Assembly (NCBI GenBank): GCA_964512655.1
Contig: CAZEJT010000014.1
Location: 1 to 64,000, forward strand
Direction: 5' to 3'
Source of the DNA: VBOC01 sp964512655
GTDB taxonomy: Bacteria; Bacteroidota; Ignavibacteria; UBA10030; SZUA-254
DNA: 64,000 nucleotides
A program made the translations under genes and the position numbers. The notes beneath the pieces were generated by a model. It saw only the letters and a list, made by a program, of their open reading frames with translations, had not been told where the DNA came from and searched no databases. Positions 49,532-58,556 of this stretch are shown one piece after another; the stretch's first letter is position 1; each line of letters begins with the position of its first letter.

Positions 49532-52048
49532 CTAGTAAATCCCCCTGTCGCTCCCCGATTTTGTCACCTTGATGTCCTGCAGCTGCGGGGCTTTCACGCG
49601 GATTTCGAACATGTAGTGGCGATAGGAGCCGGTCGGCACCCACTCGAAGCTCATGAGCCAGCAGTGGAGGTCGCGCGAGACCTGAATCTCCGGCGCCAGA
49701 ACGTCGTTGTTGAACAGGTCATACGCCGCGTTCATCGAGAACTTCCAGTTCTCGGTGAGGTTGAACTCGAGGCGCCCTCGCAGGTTCGACGAGCGTGATG
49801 GATTCGGTGGAACCTTGTTCTCGGAATAGTTGAGCGAGAGCGACAGCTGCCAGGGGATGCTGAAATCGGGCTCCTCCTCCTGGTAGACATTTGCGTACGG
49901 GAGGCCGGTCTTGTGCCTCGCCGCGGAATCCGCGGGAGGGGGCTGATTGGGCGAGCTTTTGCGCTGACCGGCGAGCGAGGTGGAGAGCGCGATTGCGAAG
50001 TTGGTGAGCCGCGCAAGCCGCCCTTCCTCGCTGATCAGGAACTTGTTCACCTTCGTGAAGTAGCCGGGCGCGATCTCGACGAGCTTGTACAAATCGAAGT
50101 TCGCGTTGCCCCCGACATCGAGCGCCGAACCGATGCCGGTGCGGTATGAGACTCCGATGGGCGAGAAATTCAGGCTGTCCGCGGAAAAATTATACGACAC
50201 TCCCGCCCCCAGGTTCAGAAGCTGGATCTTATTCCCCTCCTTTCCCTCTTCCGAAGAGGCGGTCTTCATCTCGAGGACGTTTCCAATATTGAGGTTCATG
50301 ACCATCTGCTTGCCGAAGAGGTCGTCTCCCACTACCTGCTTCGAGTACGTGAAGGAGAGGCTCGGGGTGAGGGTGTGCCGGATGGCCGCAATCCCGAATA
50401 TCCCGGGCTGGACAATTCCGTACAATTTTGTGCTCGCCGCGAGGCCAGTGGAGAGGGTCCCCGCCCGCGTCGAAGCCCGCTGATTGACTGTGATGAGGGT
50501 GCTGTCGGCAGGATTGAGCTGCGGTACCTCATTATTGCTGAACGTCCGGGTCTCCGAGTAGCTCAGCGAGGGGGAAAGCGTGATGTAACCCAGTTTGGGA
50601 GCGATGCTCAGCGACGCGCTCTGCGAGAGCGATTGTCCGCGGTTTTGGGCGAAGTCGTCGACGGTTCCCACCGTATCGACCCCTCCGACGTTCATCTTCA
50701 CGCCCCCGATCGTCTCGTGAACCTTTCCCACCAGATTCGATGCCTGCGCGCTGTAGCTGAATCCGATGTCCTCATACCAGAGCCGCCCTTCATCGCCTCC
50801 CTTCGACTTTCCCCACCGGAAGGGATAGCTCAGGCTGTGACTGAAGAGGATCGACGGCAGCGTTTCGTCGAGACTCCCGTCGAGGAGGTTTTGCTGGCGC
50901 GTGACGCTGAGGGTTACGCTGTTGGGCGATCCCTCCCACGACTTCGACAGGGTCGCATTCGACGTGAGGTACTGGTTGAGGGCCTGGTTCAGATCGATGG
51001 TGTTCCGGTAGGAGTTCTGGCTTGCGAAGGAGAAGTTGACGTTGAGGTGCGTGGTCGGATCGAAATCCTGCATGTGCGTGATTCCGAGCCGGTACGATTC
51101 GTCCTCCGTCCGGCCCGGGTCGGTGCTCTCGCCCGTGTAGAGCTTCTTGTACTCTCCGTTGACCGACCCGCTGAAGGCGTACCGCAGAGCGTACCGGTAA
51201 TTCGAGTATGCCGCCCACCCCCCCTTCGTGTACAGATCGCTCTTGAAATTAATGTCCATGTAATCGCTGAGTGCGAAGTAATAGCCGAGGTGCGAGAGGA
51301 ACTTTCCCCGGCGGCCGTCCTCCCCGTACGCGGGTGCGATGATGCCGGACCGGCGTCCCCTCTGGTTGGGGAAGATCCCGAAGGGAAGCGCGAAGACGGG
51401 AACGTCGGCGATGTAGAGGTACACCGGCTCGGCCACGACCTTGTCCTGAGGCACGACCTTCATCTTCGGGCTGAAGAAGAAGTAATGCGGCTCCGGGAGG
51501 TCGCACGTCGTGTAGCGCCCGTCCTCGACGTAGAGAACATCGCTCCCTACCTTCTTGATCTCGTCGCCGTGGTAATATCCCTGGTCGATCGTCGTGTTTG
51601 CGACATCGATCCTCCCTTTCTTCGTATCGAAGTCGTAGCTGAGCTCGTGACCGTGGTAGACCTCGTTCCCGTCCTTCATGTCCGGGGTTCCTCTGTATTT
51701 CTTCCCCGTAGTGTCGGCGGTGTCGGGGACCCCCGTTGCGTGCATCTGCGAGGTGTTCCAGTTGATGTCGATCCTGTCGGAGGTAAGCTGGAGCTCCCGG
51801 TACTTGATCTCGCCTTTTTCATAGAGCGACATCACCCTCGTCGAAAAATCGTAGACGATGGAATCGGTGCTCGTGTAGGTGACAAGAGTGTCGACGCCGG
51901 AGACGTGGGAGGTATCTTTGCGCGCGGTTGCCGCGGCCCGGGATGTATCCCGCGGAACGATGAGTGAATCTTTGGGAGCCGTCACCTGACCGGGCGACGG
52001 AGTGAGAGTGAGAAGTTGAAGAAGAAACAGGGTCCCCAGAGCGCGCAC
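49532..52048 (-). CDS. lptD: LptD-like outer-membrane LPS assembly protein
   Basis: An 838-residue outer-membrane protein starting at a GTG with AGGGA upstream. After a signal sequence (TLFLLQLLTLTPSPGQ) comes an OstA/LptA-like beta-jellyroll region: DSIVYDFSTRVMSLYEKGEI, LTSDRIDINWNTSQMHATG, NEVYHGHELSYDFDTKKGRI, DGRYTTCDLPEPHYFF, then VYLYIADVPVFALPFGIFPN, a plug-barrel transition typical of LptD. The last 600 residues are strand-rich (a large barrel). In E. coli LptD forms the LPS channel with LptE. This divergent type is what annotation usually calls putative LPS assembly protein LptD in Bacteroidota/Chlorobiota. It begins 11 bases after the ROK gene. Confidence 0.8.
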   Translation of the reverse strand: MRALGTLFLLQLLTLTPSPGQVTAPKDSLIVPRDTSRAAATARKDTSHVSGVDTLVTYTSTDSIVYDFSTRVMSLYEKGEIKYRELQLTSDRIDINWNTSQMHATGVPDTADTTGKKYRGTPDMKDGNEVYHGHELSYDFDTKKGRIDVANTTIDQGYYHGDEIKKVGSDVLYVEDGRYTTCDLPEPHYFFFSPKMKVVPQDKVVAEPVYLYIADVPVFALPFGIFPNQRGRRSGIIAPAYGEDGRRGKFLSHLGYYFALSDYMDINFKSDLYTKGGWAAYSNYRYALRYAFSGSVNGEYKKLYTGESTDPGRTEDESYRLGITHMQDFDPTTHLNVNFSFASQNSYRNTIDLNQALNQYLTSNATLSKSWEGSPNSVTLSVTRQQNLLDGSLDETLPSILFSHSLSYPFRWGKSKGGDEGRLWYEDIGFSYSAQASNLVGKVHETIGGVKMNVGGVDTVGTVDDFAQNRGQSLSQSASLSIAPKLGYITLSPSLSYSETRTFSNNEVPQLNPADSTLITVNQRASTRAGTLSTGLAASTKLYGIVQPGIFGIAAIRHTLTPSLSFTYSKQVVGDDLFGKQMVMNLNIGNVLEMKTASSEEGKEGNKIQLLNLGAGVSYNFSADSLNFSPIGVSYRTGIGSALDVGGNANFDLYKLVEIAPGYFTKVNKFLISEEGRLARLTNFAIALSTSLAGQRKSSPNQPPPADSAARHKTGLPYANVYQEEEPDFSIPWQLSLSLNYSENKVPPNPSRSSNLRGRLEFNLTENWKFSMNAAYDLFNNDVLAPEIQVSRDLHCWLMSFEWVPTGSYRHYMFEIRVKAPQLQDIKVTKSGSDRGIY

Positions 52049-52059
52049 CCGATGTTCCC

Positions 52060-53028
52060 TTACATCGTGAGGCTCGCCGCGCCGAGGATTCCAGCGGCAT
52101 TCCCCAGCTCGGCTCTGAGCACACGCAGGCCCGGCTTGTGCGATTTTAACACCCTGGACCGGAGGCTCTTCTTGATCGCGGTATAGACGAACTCCGGCAC
52201 GGCAGAAACGCCCCCTCCGATCACTGCGATCCGGAGGTCGAGGATATTGAACGCCGACGCGAGCGCCGCGCCGAGGAGTTCGCCCGCTTCCTCGAGGATA
52301 TTGATCGCGGTGCGATCGCCCGCCAGTGCCGCGCGGGAGATCAGTGCGGGCTCGATTTTTGAGAGGTCCCCTCTCACGAGGTCGTAGATCTTCGACCGGG
52401 GTCCGTTCGACGAATGAGATTCCAGGATATCCCTCGTCCGCTTGGAGAGATACCTCTGTCCTATGTAGGCCTCGATGCACCCCCTGTTCCCGCAGTTGCA
52501 CAGGGGACCGTTGTAGTTGACAGTGACGTGCCCGATCTCTCCGGCTCCCCCGGTCGGACCGCGGAAAATCATGTGATCGAGGATGATGCCTCCCCCGACT
52601 CCGCTTCCCCAGATCACAAAAAGAAAATCGGGATAACTTCTCGCCGCTCCGTACCGCGACTCTGCCATGGCGGCCACGTTGGCGTCGTTCTCCACAATCA
52701 CGGGGAGCGAGTAATGCTTGTGAAGAAGTTTTTGCAGCTCCACTTCCTTCCAGTCGGCGAAGTTCGGAGGATAGCTCACCACCCCCGAGCCCGGAGAGAC
52801 TACCCCCGGAACTCCCACTCCTATCCCTGAGCAGTCGGATTTCTTCCGGCCGGCAAGAAGCTGATCGATGGTCAGCGTAATCTGGCTTATCACCGCCTTG
52901 GGGCCCTTGCTCGCCATCGTGTCGGAGGTGCACTGGTCGAGAATCTTACCCTTCCGGTCGACGGTCGCGGCCTTAACTGTGGTACCGCCGATGTCCACGC
53001 CGACGGCAAAGGATTTCCGGTCGCTCAC
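52060..53028 (-). CDS. ROK family sugar kinase (glucokinase-like)
   Basis: The 322-residue protein has the ROK fold. FAVGVDIGGTTVKAATVDRK is the phosphate-1 loop, GIGVGVPGVVSPGSGVV the ROK signature start, VIVENDANVAAMAESRYGAA the substrate-binding ND motif, and ILDHMIFRGPTGGAGEIGHV with CNCGNRGCIEAYIG, the Cys-rich zinc motif plus catalytic region. It probably phosphorylates glucose or an N-acyl hexosamine. GTG 53028 is preferred: it overlaps the rarA stop by four bases (GTGA), whereas an upstream ATG would overlap rarA by 22 bases. Confidence 0.92.
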   Translation of the reverse strand: MSDRKSFAVGVDIGGTTVKAATVDRKGKILDQCTSDTMASKGPKAVISQITLTIDQLLAGRKKSDCSGIGVGVPGVVSPGSGVVSYPPNFADWKEVELQKLLHKHYSLPVIVENDANVAAMAESRYGAARSYPDFLFVIWGSGVGGGIILDHMIFRGPTGGAGEIGHVTVNYNGPLCNCGNRGCIEAYIGQRYLSKRTRDILESHSSNGPRSKIYDLVRGDLSKIEPALISRAALAGDRTAINILEEAGELLGAALASAFNILDLRIAVIGGGVSAVPEFVYTAIKKSLRSRVLKSHKPGLRVLRAELGNAAGILGAASLTM

Positions 53029-54356
53029 CGCTGTTTTCCTTTCCACAGCGCGTTGAGGCGCTCGCGGATCCGCTTCTCCTCGCCGCTCTCGGACGGATAG
53101 TAGTAAATCCTGTCCTTCAGGTTATCGGGCAGATACTGCTGCTCGACGAAATGCTGGTCGTAATCGTGGCTGTACTTATACTCCCTGCCGTACTCGAGGT
53201 CTTTCATGAGCCGGGTCGGCGCATTGCGGAGGTGGATGGGAACAGGCCCGTTCGCAACGTTTCTGACGTCGTCAAGGGCGGCTTCGACAGCCCGCATGGA
53301 TGCGTTGCTCTTGGGTGCCGATGCCAGATACGTGGCTGTCTGGGAGAGCACAAGCCTTCCTTCGGGCATCCCGACGTAGTCGACGGCCGTAAAGCAATTG
53401 GTGGCGAGGACCAGCGCCATCGGGTCGGCGTTGCCGATATCTTCCGAGGCGAGGATCACCATCCGGCGCGCAACGAACTTCGGGTCTTCTCCTCCTTCGA
53501 GCATCCTTGCGAGCCAGTACACCGCCGCATCGGGATCGCTCCCGCGGATACACTTGATGAACGCCGAGATGATGTTATAGTGCTCTTCTCCCCCTTTGTC
53601 GTACTTCGGCTGGCGCCGCTGGAACGCCTCGGTAATCGCCTTGACGGTAGGGGTCCTTTGCCCGCCCGCGGAAGGCTTCGTCAGCCTCAGCGCACTCTCC
53701 AACCCATTCAGCATGACCCTCGCATCACCCGCCGCGAGAAGTTTCAGCGTTTCACGCTCCTCTTTTCCCAGCCGAACTTTCCACGGCTTCAGGATTGCGT
53801 CTTCCGTGATGGCCCGGTCGAGGACCCGGTCAAGCTCCTCGTTCGAGAGGGGTTTCAGGACATAGACCAGACACCTGGACAGAAGCGGAGAGATGACTTC
53901 GAATGAAGGATTCTCTGTGGTGGCGCCAATGAGCGTGAGCACTCCGTCCTCGACGCTATGAAGCAGGGCGTCTTGCTGTGCCTTGTTGAACCGGTGGATT
54001 TCGTCGATAAAGAGGAGAGTTTTTTTGTTGCGGCGGCGGTTTGCCCCCGCGCGATCGATTACCTTTCGGACGTCCTGAACCCCGGCGGAGACTGCGTTGA
54101 GCTGGTAGAACTCACTCCGGATCCTAGTGGCGATGATCCGGGCGATGGTGGTCTTGCCACAACCGGGAGGGCCCCACAGGATAATGGAAGGGATCTCGTC
54201 TTGTTCTACGAAGGCGCGAAGAGGGCCTCCTTCCCCCAGGAGGTGCTCCTGACCGATGAATTCTTCGAGTGTGGTGGGCCTGATGCGCTCGGCAAGAGGA
54301 GCGGGAGAGGAAGCGGCGCCTGGCTTCTTAGCGCCTTGCTCTTCGAAAAGCTCCAT
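53025..54356 (-). CDS. rarA: Replication-associated recombination protein A (AAA+ ATPase)
   Basis: RarA (MgsA, WRNIP1-like) acts at stalled replication forks. The 443-residue protein begins with a short linker and RIRPTTLEEFIGQEHLLGEG, then Walker A WGPPGCGKTTIARIIA near residue 62, Walker B LLFIDEIHRFNKAQQD, sensor 1 IGATTENPSFEV, and the C-terminal tetramerisation part (IISAFIKCIRGSDPDAAVYW, GMPEGRLVLSQTATYLA, HDYDQHFVEQQYLPD). Length and motifs match. It is translationally coupled to the downstream ROK gene and lies 16 bases behind ftsB. Confidence 0.97.
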   Translation of the reverse strand: MELFEEQGAKKPGAASSPAPLAERIRPTTLEEFIGQEHLLGEGGPLRAFVEQDEIPSIILWGPPGCGKTTIARIIATRIRSEFYQLNAVSAGVQDVRKVIDRAGANRRRNKKTLLFIDEIHRFNKAQQDALLHSVEDGVLTLIGATTENPSFEVISPLLSRCLVYVLKPLSNEELDRVLDRAITEDAILKPWKVRLGKEERETLKLLAAGDARVMLNGLESALRLTKPSAGGQRTPTVKAITEAFQRRQPKYDKGGEEHYNIISAFIKCIRGSDPDAAVYWLARMLEGGEDPKFVARRMVILASEDIGNADPMALVLATNCFTAVDYVGMPEGRLVLSQTATYLASAPKSNASMRAVEAALDDVRNVANGPVPIHLRNAPTRLMKDLEYGREYKYSHDYDQHFVEQQYLPDNLKDRIYYYPSESGEEKRIRERLNALWKGKQR

Positions 54357-54372
54357 CGTTGGACACCAATTC

Positions 54373-54717
54373 CTATTTCTCCTTCTTCACCTTGTAGACG
54401 GTCTCGCCGTCTCTCACCATCCCGTACTTTTCACGCGCCACCTTTTCGATGGCCTTGGGGTCTTTGTCCAGCGATTTCGATACCTCCTGGAGGTGCGCCT
54501 GCTCCCGATTCGCTTCCTGCACCTTCAGCTGCATGGCGCTCTTGTCGGCTTCAAGCGTCGAGCGCTTCAGAATGCCTTTGTTGCTGAATGTTACGAAGGA
54601 AATGACGGGAACGACGATCAACGCTGTGAGAACTGTACGTTTGTGGCGGAAAATCTTCTTCAGGCGGGCCGCCGCCGGACTGCGGGGAGGTGACTTACGA
54701 TAGTATTGGTCATCCAT
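54373..54717 (-). CDS. ftsB: FtsB/DivIC-type septum formation protein
   Basis: The 114-residue protein has a basic cytoplasmic N-terminus, one membrane helix (TVLTALIVVPVISFVTFS, about residues 29-47), then a coiled coil (STLEADKSAMQLKVQEANREQ) and the family ending DPKAIEKVAREKYGMVRDGE, which matches FtsB/FtsL-DivIC proteins. It is part of the divisome FtsQBL subcomplex. ATG 54717 gives the usual length. It may be co-transcribed with rarA. Confidence 0.85.
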   Translation of the reverse strand: MDDQYYRKSPPRSPAAARLKKIFRHKRTVLTALIVVPVISFVTFSNKGILKRSTLEADKSAMQLKVQEANREQAHLQEVSKSLDKDPKAIEKVAREKYGMVRDGETVYKVKKEK

Positions 54718-54799
54718 GCGCGGTAATGTACGGGTTTTCGGGGGAATTGCAAAATTTACATGCCTCCGCGGGCCCGGAAGGGCATGTAACGTCTTTTGC

Positions 54800-55115
54800 C
54801 ACGAGCGATCGATCCCTCCGCCGCACTCCGGCGGAACGCATCTCTTGGCAGTCCGGGCCCCCGTTGGATTCTCACCACCCCCGGTAGGCACCGCTTGTAG
54901 GCGCCTGTGGTAGGCGCCGGCTTCAGCCGGCGTAATTCAACTGGTGTCACGGTCCATACCGTGACACCACCCGGGAAACGCTGCCGAACCTGCGTCGGCG
55001 AATTATCCTCCATTCGCTCGTTCCGCCGCTCCCGCGGCGGAATGCATCGTTGGGGCGCTCCGCGCCCCCCCTGAGCCCCGATGCGAAGCGTCGGGGCGAA
55101 TCGGTCTGGCCAACT
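54800..55115. repeat. Composite palindromic repeat cluster (C remnant, B, A, C and a fourth palindrome)
   Basis: This non-coding space between ftsB and the next secreted protein is almost entirely repeats. There is a degenerate family C piece (CTCCGCCGCACTCCGGCGGA, near 54814), family B units (54883-54933, core GCCGGC-TTCA-GCCGGC), a family A unit (54939-54977), a full family C pair (55020-55070), and a further palindrome GCCCCGA...TCGGGGC near 55076-55098 with the spacer TGCGAAGCG. Confidence 0.88.
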
Positions 55116-55119
55116 CCTT

Positions 55120-55147
55120 TTGACATTGAACTCGAATGGTATTAGAT
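55120..55147 (+). promoter_or_regulatory. Predicted promoter for the T9SS propeller gene
   Basis: A perfect -35 TTGACA at 55120-55125 is followed after 16 bases by TTAGAT (55142-55147). The inferred transcription start near 55154 rules out the in-frame TTG at 55149 and supports the TTG at 55173 as the translation start. Confidence 0.5.
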
Positions 55148-55172
55148 TTTGAAATACCACGGAGAAACAACC

Positions 55173-56597
55173 TTGCTTCACCGTCTGTATCGATCAATCC
55201 CCCTCATCTTAATTTGCCTGCCTCTGGAAATCTCCGCTCAGTGGGTGCATATGGGCCTCTCGTACGAGGCTATCACCTCTGTCGTAGTGGATCCCAGAAA
55301 TGGGAACAATCTTTACGTCGGAAGCGACGTAAGCTCGACCTTGGGAAGAATACTCAGAAGCACGAATGCAGGTCTCGATTGGAGTTTGCTCGTCGATAGT
55401 GTAATCGTGGAGGATATGGTAATGGACCCCGACAGTTCTAACATTCTGATGGCAGCGCTTTATCCCGCCCCTTTCGGTGCTCCCGCCATGATAAAAACTA
55501 CGGACGCGGGAGAAACATGGTTCCGATCAGATAGTGGAATTTCAACCGGCTGGGGATCAGGCTTAGACCGGCTCGTCATCGATCCGCGGCACCCGCAGAT
55601 TCTTTTTGCAGGTGCGGGAGGGTTCGACGGAGGCGGATTGTTCAAGACGACAGATGGAGGAGGGGTCTGGGAATTTGTCGCCGACTCGAATGGGCCGCAA
55701 GGCAGAAAGGTTCGCGGCATCGGCATCGATCCAGACAGTACTAACTGGATCTACGCGAGCGACTTCAGCACTGGAAGGTTTTATATCTCATCAGATGGAG
55801 GAACGAACTGGCGATCTGTTTTAACGGACGTACAATATGGTGCTGGCGGCTATAGCCTCACGTTCGGCGTATCGCCCGGAACCCTGTATCTGGCCGACGC
55901 GTGGCACTTCTCAGCGCCAAAAGGCCTCCTTAAGTCCACCGACCGTGGCGCCTCCTGGTCGTACATCGCGGAGGGGATCCCGGGCAACTATGCGAATATT
56001 TTATCTATCATCCGGCGACCTGGACCAGACCCCGACGAGCTTTATGCCGGCGTGTCTTGGCGGAACGACTTCTCCCCGGACAGCGCGAGCGGAAACGGTG
56101 TCTTCGTCAGCCACGACAGCGGACATACATGGCAGAATACCGGCCTCGATTCGGCTACAGTCGTTTCTCTCGCCTTTTCGCCCGACAAGAAATACCTGTA
56201 CGCGGGAGTCAACTCGAACCTTCAAGGAAAACCCCGCGGAGTTTACCGGCTGGATCTATCCACGACATCCGCGCATGAGCTTGTTACTCTGGCAAATTCT
56301 TTCAGACTCTTCCAGAACTACCCGAATCCTTTCAACACCTCAACTACGCTCCCTTACGAACTCCCGTCTAGCGGTGAAGTAAGCATAAAGATCTTCGACG
56401 TTTTGGGCCGAAAGGTGCGATCCCTTATCGACAATATGGAGATCGCGGGGATACATCAGATTCTGTGGGATGCTACTAATCAGGGGGGTGAGTTGGTTGG
56501 AACCGGACTCTATTTTGTCAGAGCGACGTATGTCCCTTCGAGCCCTTACAATTCTGCCACGAGGATTGAGACGAGGGCGATCATTCTCATGAAGTGA
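55173..56597 (+). CDS. T9SS-secreted sialidase-like propeller protein
   Basis: The product has about 474 residues. The proposed start is TTG 55173, six bases after GGAGAAAC, giving a good signal peptide (LYRSIPLILICLPLEISAQ). The passenger is a VPS10/BNR-like propeller: LRSTNAGLDWSLLVDS, IKTTDAGETWFRSD, FKTTDGGGVWEFVAD, ISSDGGTNWRSVL, LKSTDRGASWSYI, VSHDSGHTWQNTG are successive Asp-box blades. The C-terminus is a T9SS type A domain (LFQNYPNPFNTSTTLPYEL, VSIKIFDVLGRKVRSL, GLYFVRATY) ending TRAIILMK. Surface exposure is expected; enzymatic activity is not evident. Confidence 0.83.
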   Translation: MLHRLYRSIPLILICLPLEISAQWVHMGLSYEAITSVVVDPRNGNNLYVGSDVSSTLGRILRSTNAGLDWSLLVDSVIVEDMVMDPDSSNILMAALYPAPFGAPAMIKTTDAGETWFRSDSGISTGWGSGLDRLVIDPRHPQILFAGAGGFDGGGLFKTTDGGGVWEFVADSNGPQGRKVRGIGIDPDSTNWIYASDFSTGRFYISSDGGTNWRSVLTDVQYGAGGYSLTFGVSPGTLYLADAWHFSAPKGLLKSTDRGASWSYIAEGIPGNYANILSIIRRPGPDPDELYAGVSWRNDFSPDSASGNGVFVSHDSGHTWQNTGLDSATVVSLAFSPDKKYLYAGVNSNLQGKPRGVYRLDLSTTSAHELVTLANSFRLFQNYPNPFNTSTTLPYELPSSGEVSIKIFDVLGRKVRSLIDNMEIAGIHQILWDATNQGGELVGTGLYFVRATYVPSSPYNSATRIETRAIILMK

Positions 56598-56620
56598 GCC
56601 TGGCCTCCGACTCACCCAAC

Positions 56621-56648
56621 TGACGCGGGCTGAAGCCCGCGGCTACCG
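56621..56648. repeat. Palindromic repeat (family B, CGCGGGC type)
   Basis: CGCGGGC-TGAA-GCCCGCG (56624-56641) followed by GCTACC. It sits in the 45-base space between the convergent T9SS gene and ddl and overlaps the very end of ddl. Confidence 0.75.
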
Positions 56649-57770
56649 GTACCAATCAGATTTCGGTTTGAAGGTCGTGCTGAGGGATTGTCTTGCACGG
56701 TGGCGCTCGAGGGCAAGCTCGATGAGGCGGTCGAGGAGGCGCGGGTAGGGGAGTCCTGATGCCTCCCAGAGCTTGGGGTACATGCTTATCGATGTGAATC
56801 CGGGGATCGTGTTGATCTCGTTGAAATAAATCCTGTTCGAGTTCTTCTTGACGAGAAAATCCACGCGCGCCATCCCGGCGCAATCGACACTCTTGAAAGC
56901 GCGCTCGGCAAGGTCCTTCACTTTATACACGACTCCCTTCGGCAATTCCGCCGGTATGACCGCTGTTGATCTGCCATCCACGTATTTCGCGTCGTAGTCA
57001 TAAAATTCGTTCGAAGAAACAATCTCGCCGGGTATCGACGCTTCTGGATCGTCGTTCCCCAGCACGCTTACCTCGATCTCACGGGCGTTCACGATCCCCT
57101 TCTCCACTAGAATTCTCCTGTCAAAGCGTGCCGCGAGCTCCAGTGCCGGCTGAAGCTCCGCTCGGCGGTGCACCTTTGAGATGCCGACGCTTGACCCGAG
57201 ATTTGCCGGCTTGACGAAACAGGGATAGTTCAACTTCTGTTCTACACGGGATATCGTTTTCTTGACATTTGCGACGTACGATTCCGAAGTGAGCCAAACG
57301 TAAGGCGTCACCGGGATCTTGTCATGCTCGCACAACTGCTTCGTGACGATCTTATCCATCCCGACGCTCGATCCGAGCACGCCGGCTCCCACATAGGGGA
57401 TTCCTGCAAGCTCAAAGAGCCCCTGGATGGTTCCATCTTCTCCGTAGGTTCCATGGAGGACCGGGAAGATGACGTCGATGGGGGATTTTCTTCCCTCCCC
57501 ATGAGTATTTCCGATCTCCACCAGTCCGCCCTGGGCAGGATCAGGAAGAAGGATCTTCTGTGGATGATCGTGAAGCATTCCTCCTTCTTTCAAAAGGCGC
57601 ACGGCGTCCGGGGAGCTGAGCCAGCGTCCCTCAGCCGAGATTCCTATCGGGATGACGTCGTACTTCGATTTGTCAAGAGCATTAATCACCGAGGCGGCGG
57701 AGACGAGCGATACCTCATGCTCTGCCGAACGTCCGCCGAAAATCACTCCCACCCTCAGTTTCTCGCTCAC
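56643..57770 (-). CDS. ddl: D-alanine--D-alanine ligase
   Basis: Ddl joins two D-alanines for peptidoglycan. The 375-residue protein has the opening RVGVIFGGRSAEHEVSLVSA, FPVLHGTYGEDGTIQGLFEL, PYVGAGVLGSSVGMDKIVTK, the ATP-grasp core PCFVKPANLGSSVGISKV, and the metal/substrate segment ARVDFLVKKNSNRIYFNEIN with TIPGFTSISMYPKL. It starts at GTG 57770, whose last bases overlap the stop of the aldolase gene (GTGA). A longer upstream reading would run into that gene. Confidence 0.96.
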   Translation of the reverse strand: MSEKLRVGVIFGGRSAEHEVSLVSAASVINALDKSKYDVIPIGISAEGRWLSSPDAVRLLKEGGMLHDHPQKILLPDPAQGGLVEIGNTHGEGRKSPIDVIFPVLHGTYGEDGTIQGLFELAGIPYVGAGVLGSSVGMDKIVTKQLCEHDKIPVTPYVWLTSESYVANVKKTISRVEQKLNYPCFVKPANLGSSVGISKVHRRAELQPALELAARFDRRILVEKGIVNAREIEVSVLGNDDPEASIPGEIVSSNEFYDYDAKYVDGRSTAVIPAELPKGVVYKVKDLAERAFKSVDCAGMARVDFLVKKNSNRIYFNEINTIPGFTSISMYPKLWEASGLPYPRLLDRLIELALERHRARQSLSTTFKPKSDWYR

Positions 57771-58543
57771 TGTGGGTCTCTGTTGATCATCTGCCTGACC
57801 ACCGCGAGTATGTCGTCTTCGGGCGAAGATCGACTGCTTCCACTGCCGGGTGTCGGAGAACCTTGCGCCTCTCCCGGTTCGCACGCGAGCTTGCCGGAGG
57901 GATCCAGTCCGTAGGCCTGACCGCTGATGGCGCGCAATTTTTCAACATCGTCAGCCGAAAGAATCGTCTCGCCGCCCAGGAGCCGCGCAACAAATGTGAT
58001 ATGCGCAGCGTGTTCGACTTTTTCCATCTTGAAGAATGCGTCAAGGGGATCCTTCCCGTATGCTACGACTCCGTGGTTCGCAAGGAGGATCGCGTTCGCG
58101 CCTTCGACATAGGGCTCAAGGGATTTCGCAACTTCCTCGGTTGAGGGCGTGGCGTAATCAGCAAGCGGGACCGTCCCCAGTCCCAGGATGACTTCCGGGA
58201 ATACGCATGTTGTGAGGGGCTGTCGTGCGACCGCAAACCCGGTCGCATAGGTCGGATGGGCGTGCACGACGGCATTGATATCCGGGCGGCGGGTATAGAT
58301 GAAGAGGTGCATGCCGAGCTCCGTGGAAGGGCGCGCCCCTTCTTTGATGGGTTTCCCTGACGGGTCGACTTCCAGGATGTCGTCCGCGGTGACCATCCCT
58401 TTGCTGACGGCCGTCCTGGTCGTAAGAAAATTTCCGTTCTCGAGCCGCGCGCTGACATTGCCGTCCGTCGCTGTGACGAAGCCTCGTGCGGAGAGCCGGT
58501 GGCAGATCTCGACGAGCTGGCTGCGAATGCTCTCGGCGCTCAT
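57767..58543 (-). CDS. Class II aldolase/adducin family protein
   Basis: The 258-residue protein has the fuculose-phosphate aldolase fold. GFVTATDGNVSARLENGNFLTT is the phosphate-binding loop, GARPSTELGMHLFIYTRRPD gives the catalytic Glu, VVHAHPTYATGFA the zinc His pair, and AILLANHGVVAYGKDPLDAF the third His. Roles in the family include L-fuculose-1-P aldolase, methylthioribulose-1-P dehydratase and 5-deoxy-ribulose-1-P aldolase. The link with methionine-cycle genes next door makes a salvage role for a methylthio- or deoxy-sugar attractive but unproven. The last 45 residues are a low-complexity tail not typical of the family. Confidence 0.85.
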   Translation of the reverse strand: MSAESIRSQLVEICHRLSARGFVTATDGNVSARLENGNFLTTRTAVSKGMVTADDILEVDPSGKPIKEGARPSTELGMHLFIYTRRPDINAVVHAHPTYATGFAVARQPLTTCVFPEVILGLGTVPLADYATPSTEEVAKSLEPYVEGANAILLANHGVVAYGKDPLDAFFKMEKVEHAAHITFVARLLGGETILSADDVEKLRAISGQAYGLDPSGKLACEPGEAQGSPTPGSGSSRSSPEDDILAVVRQMINRDPQ

Positions 58544-58556
58544 GGCTCGGATCGTG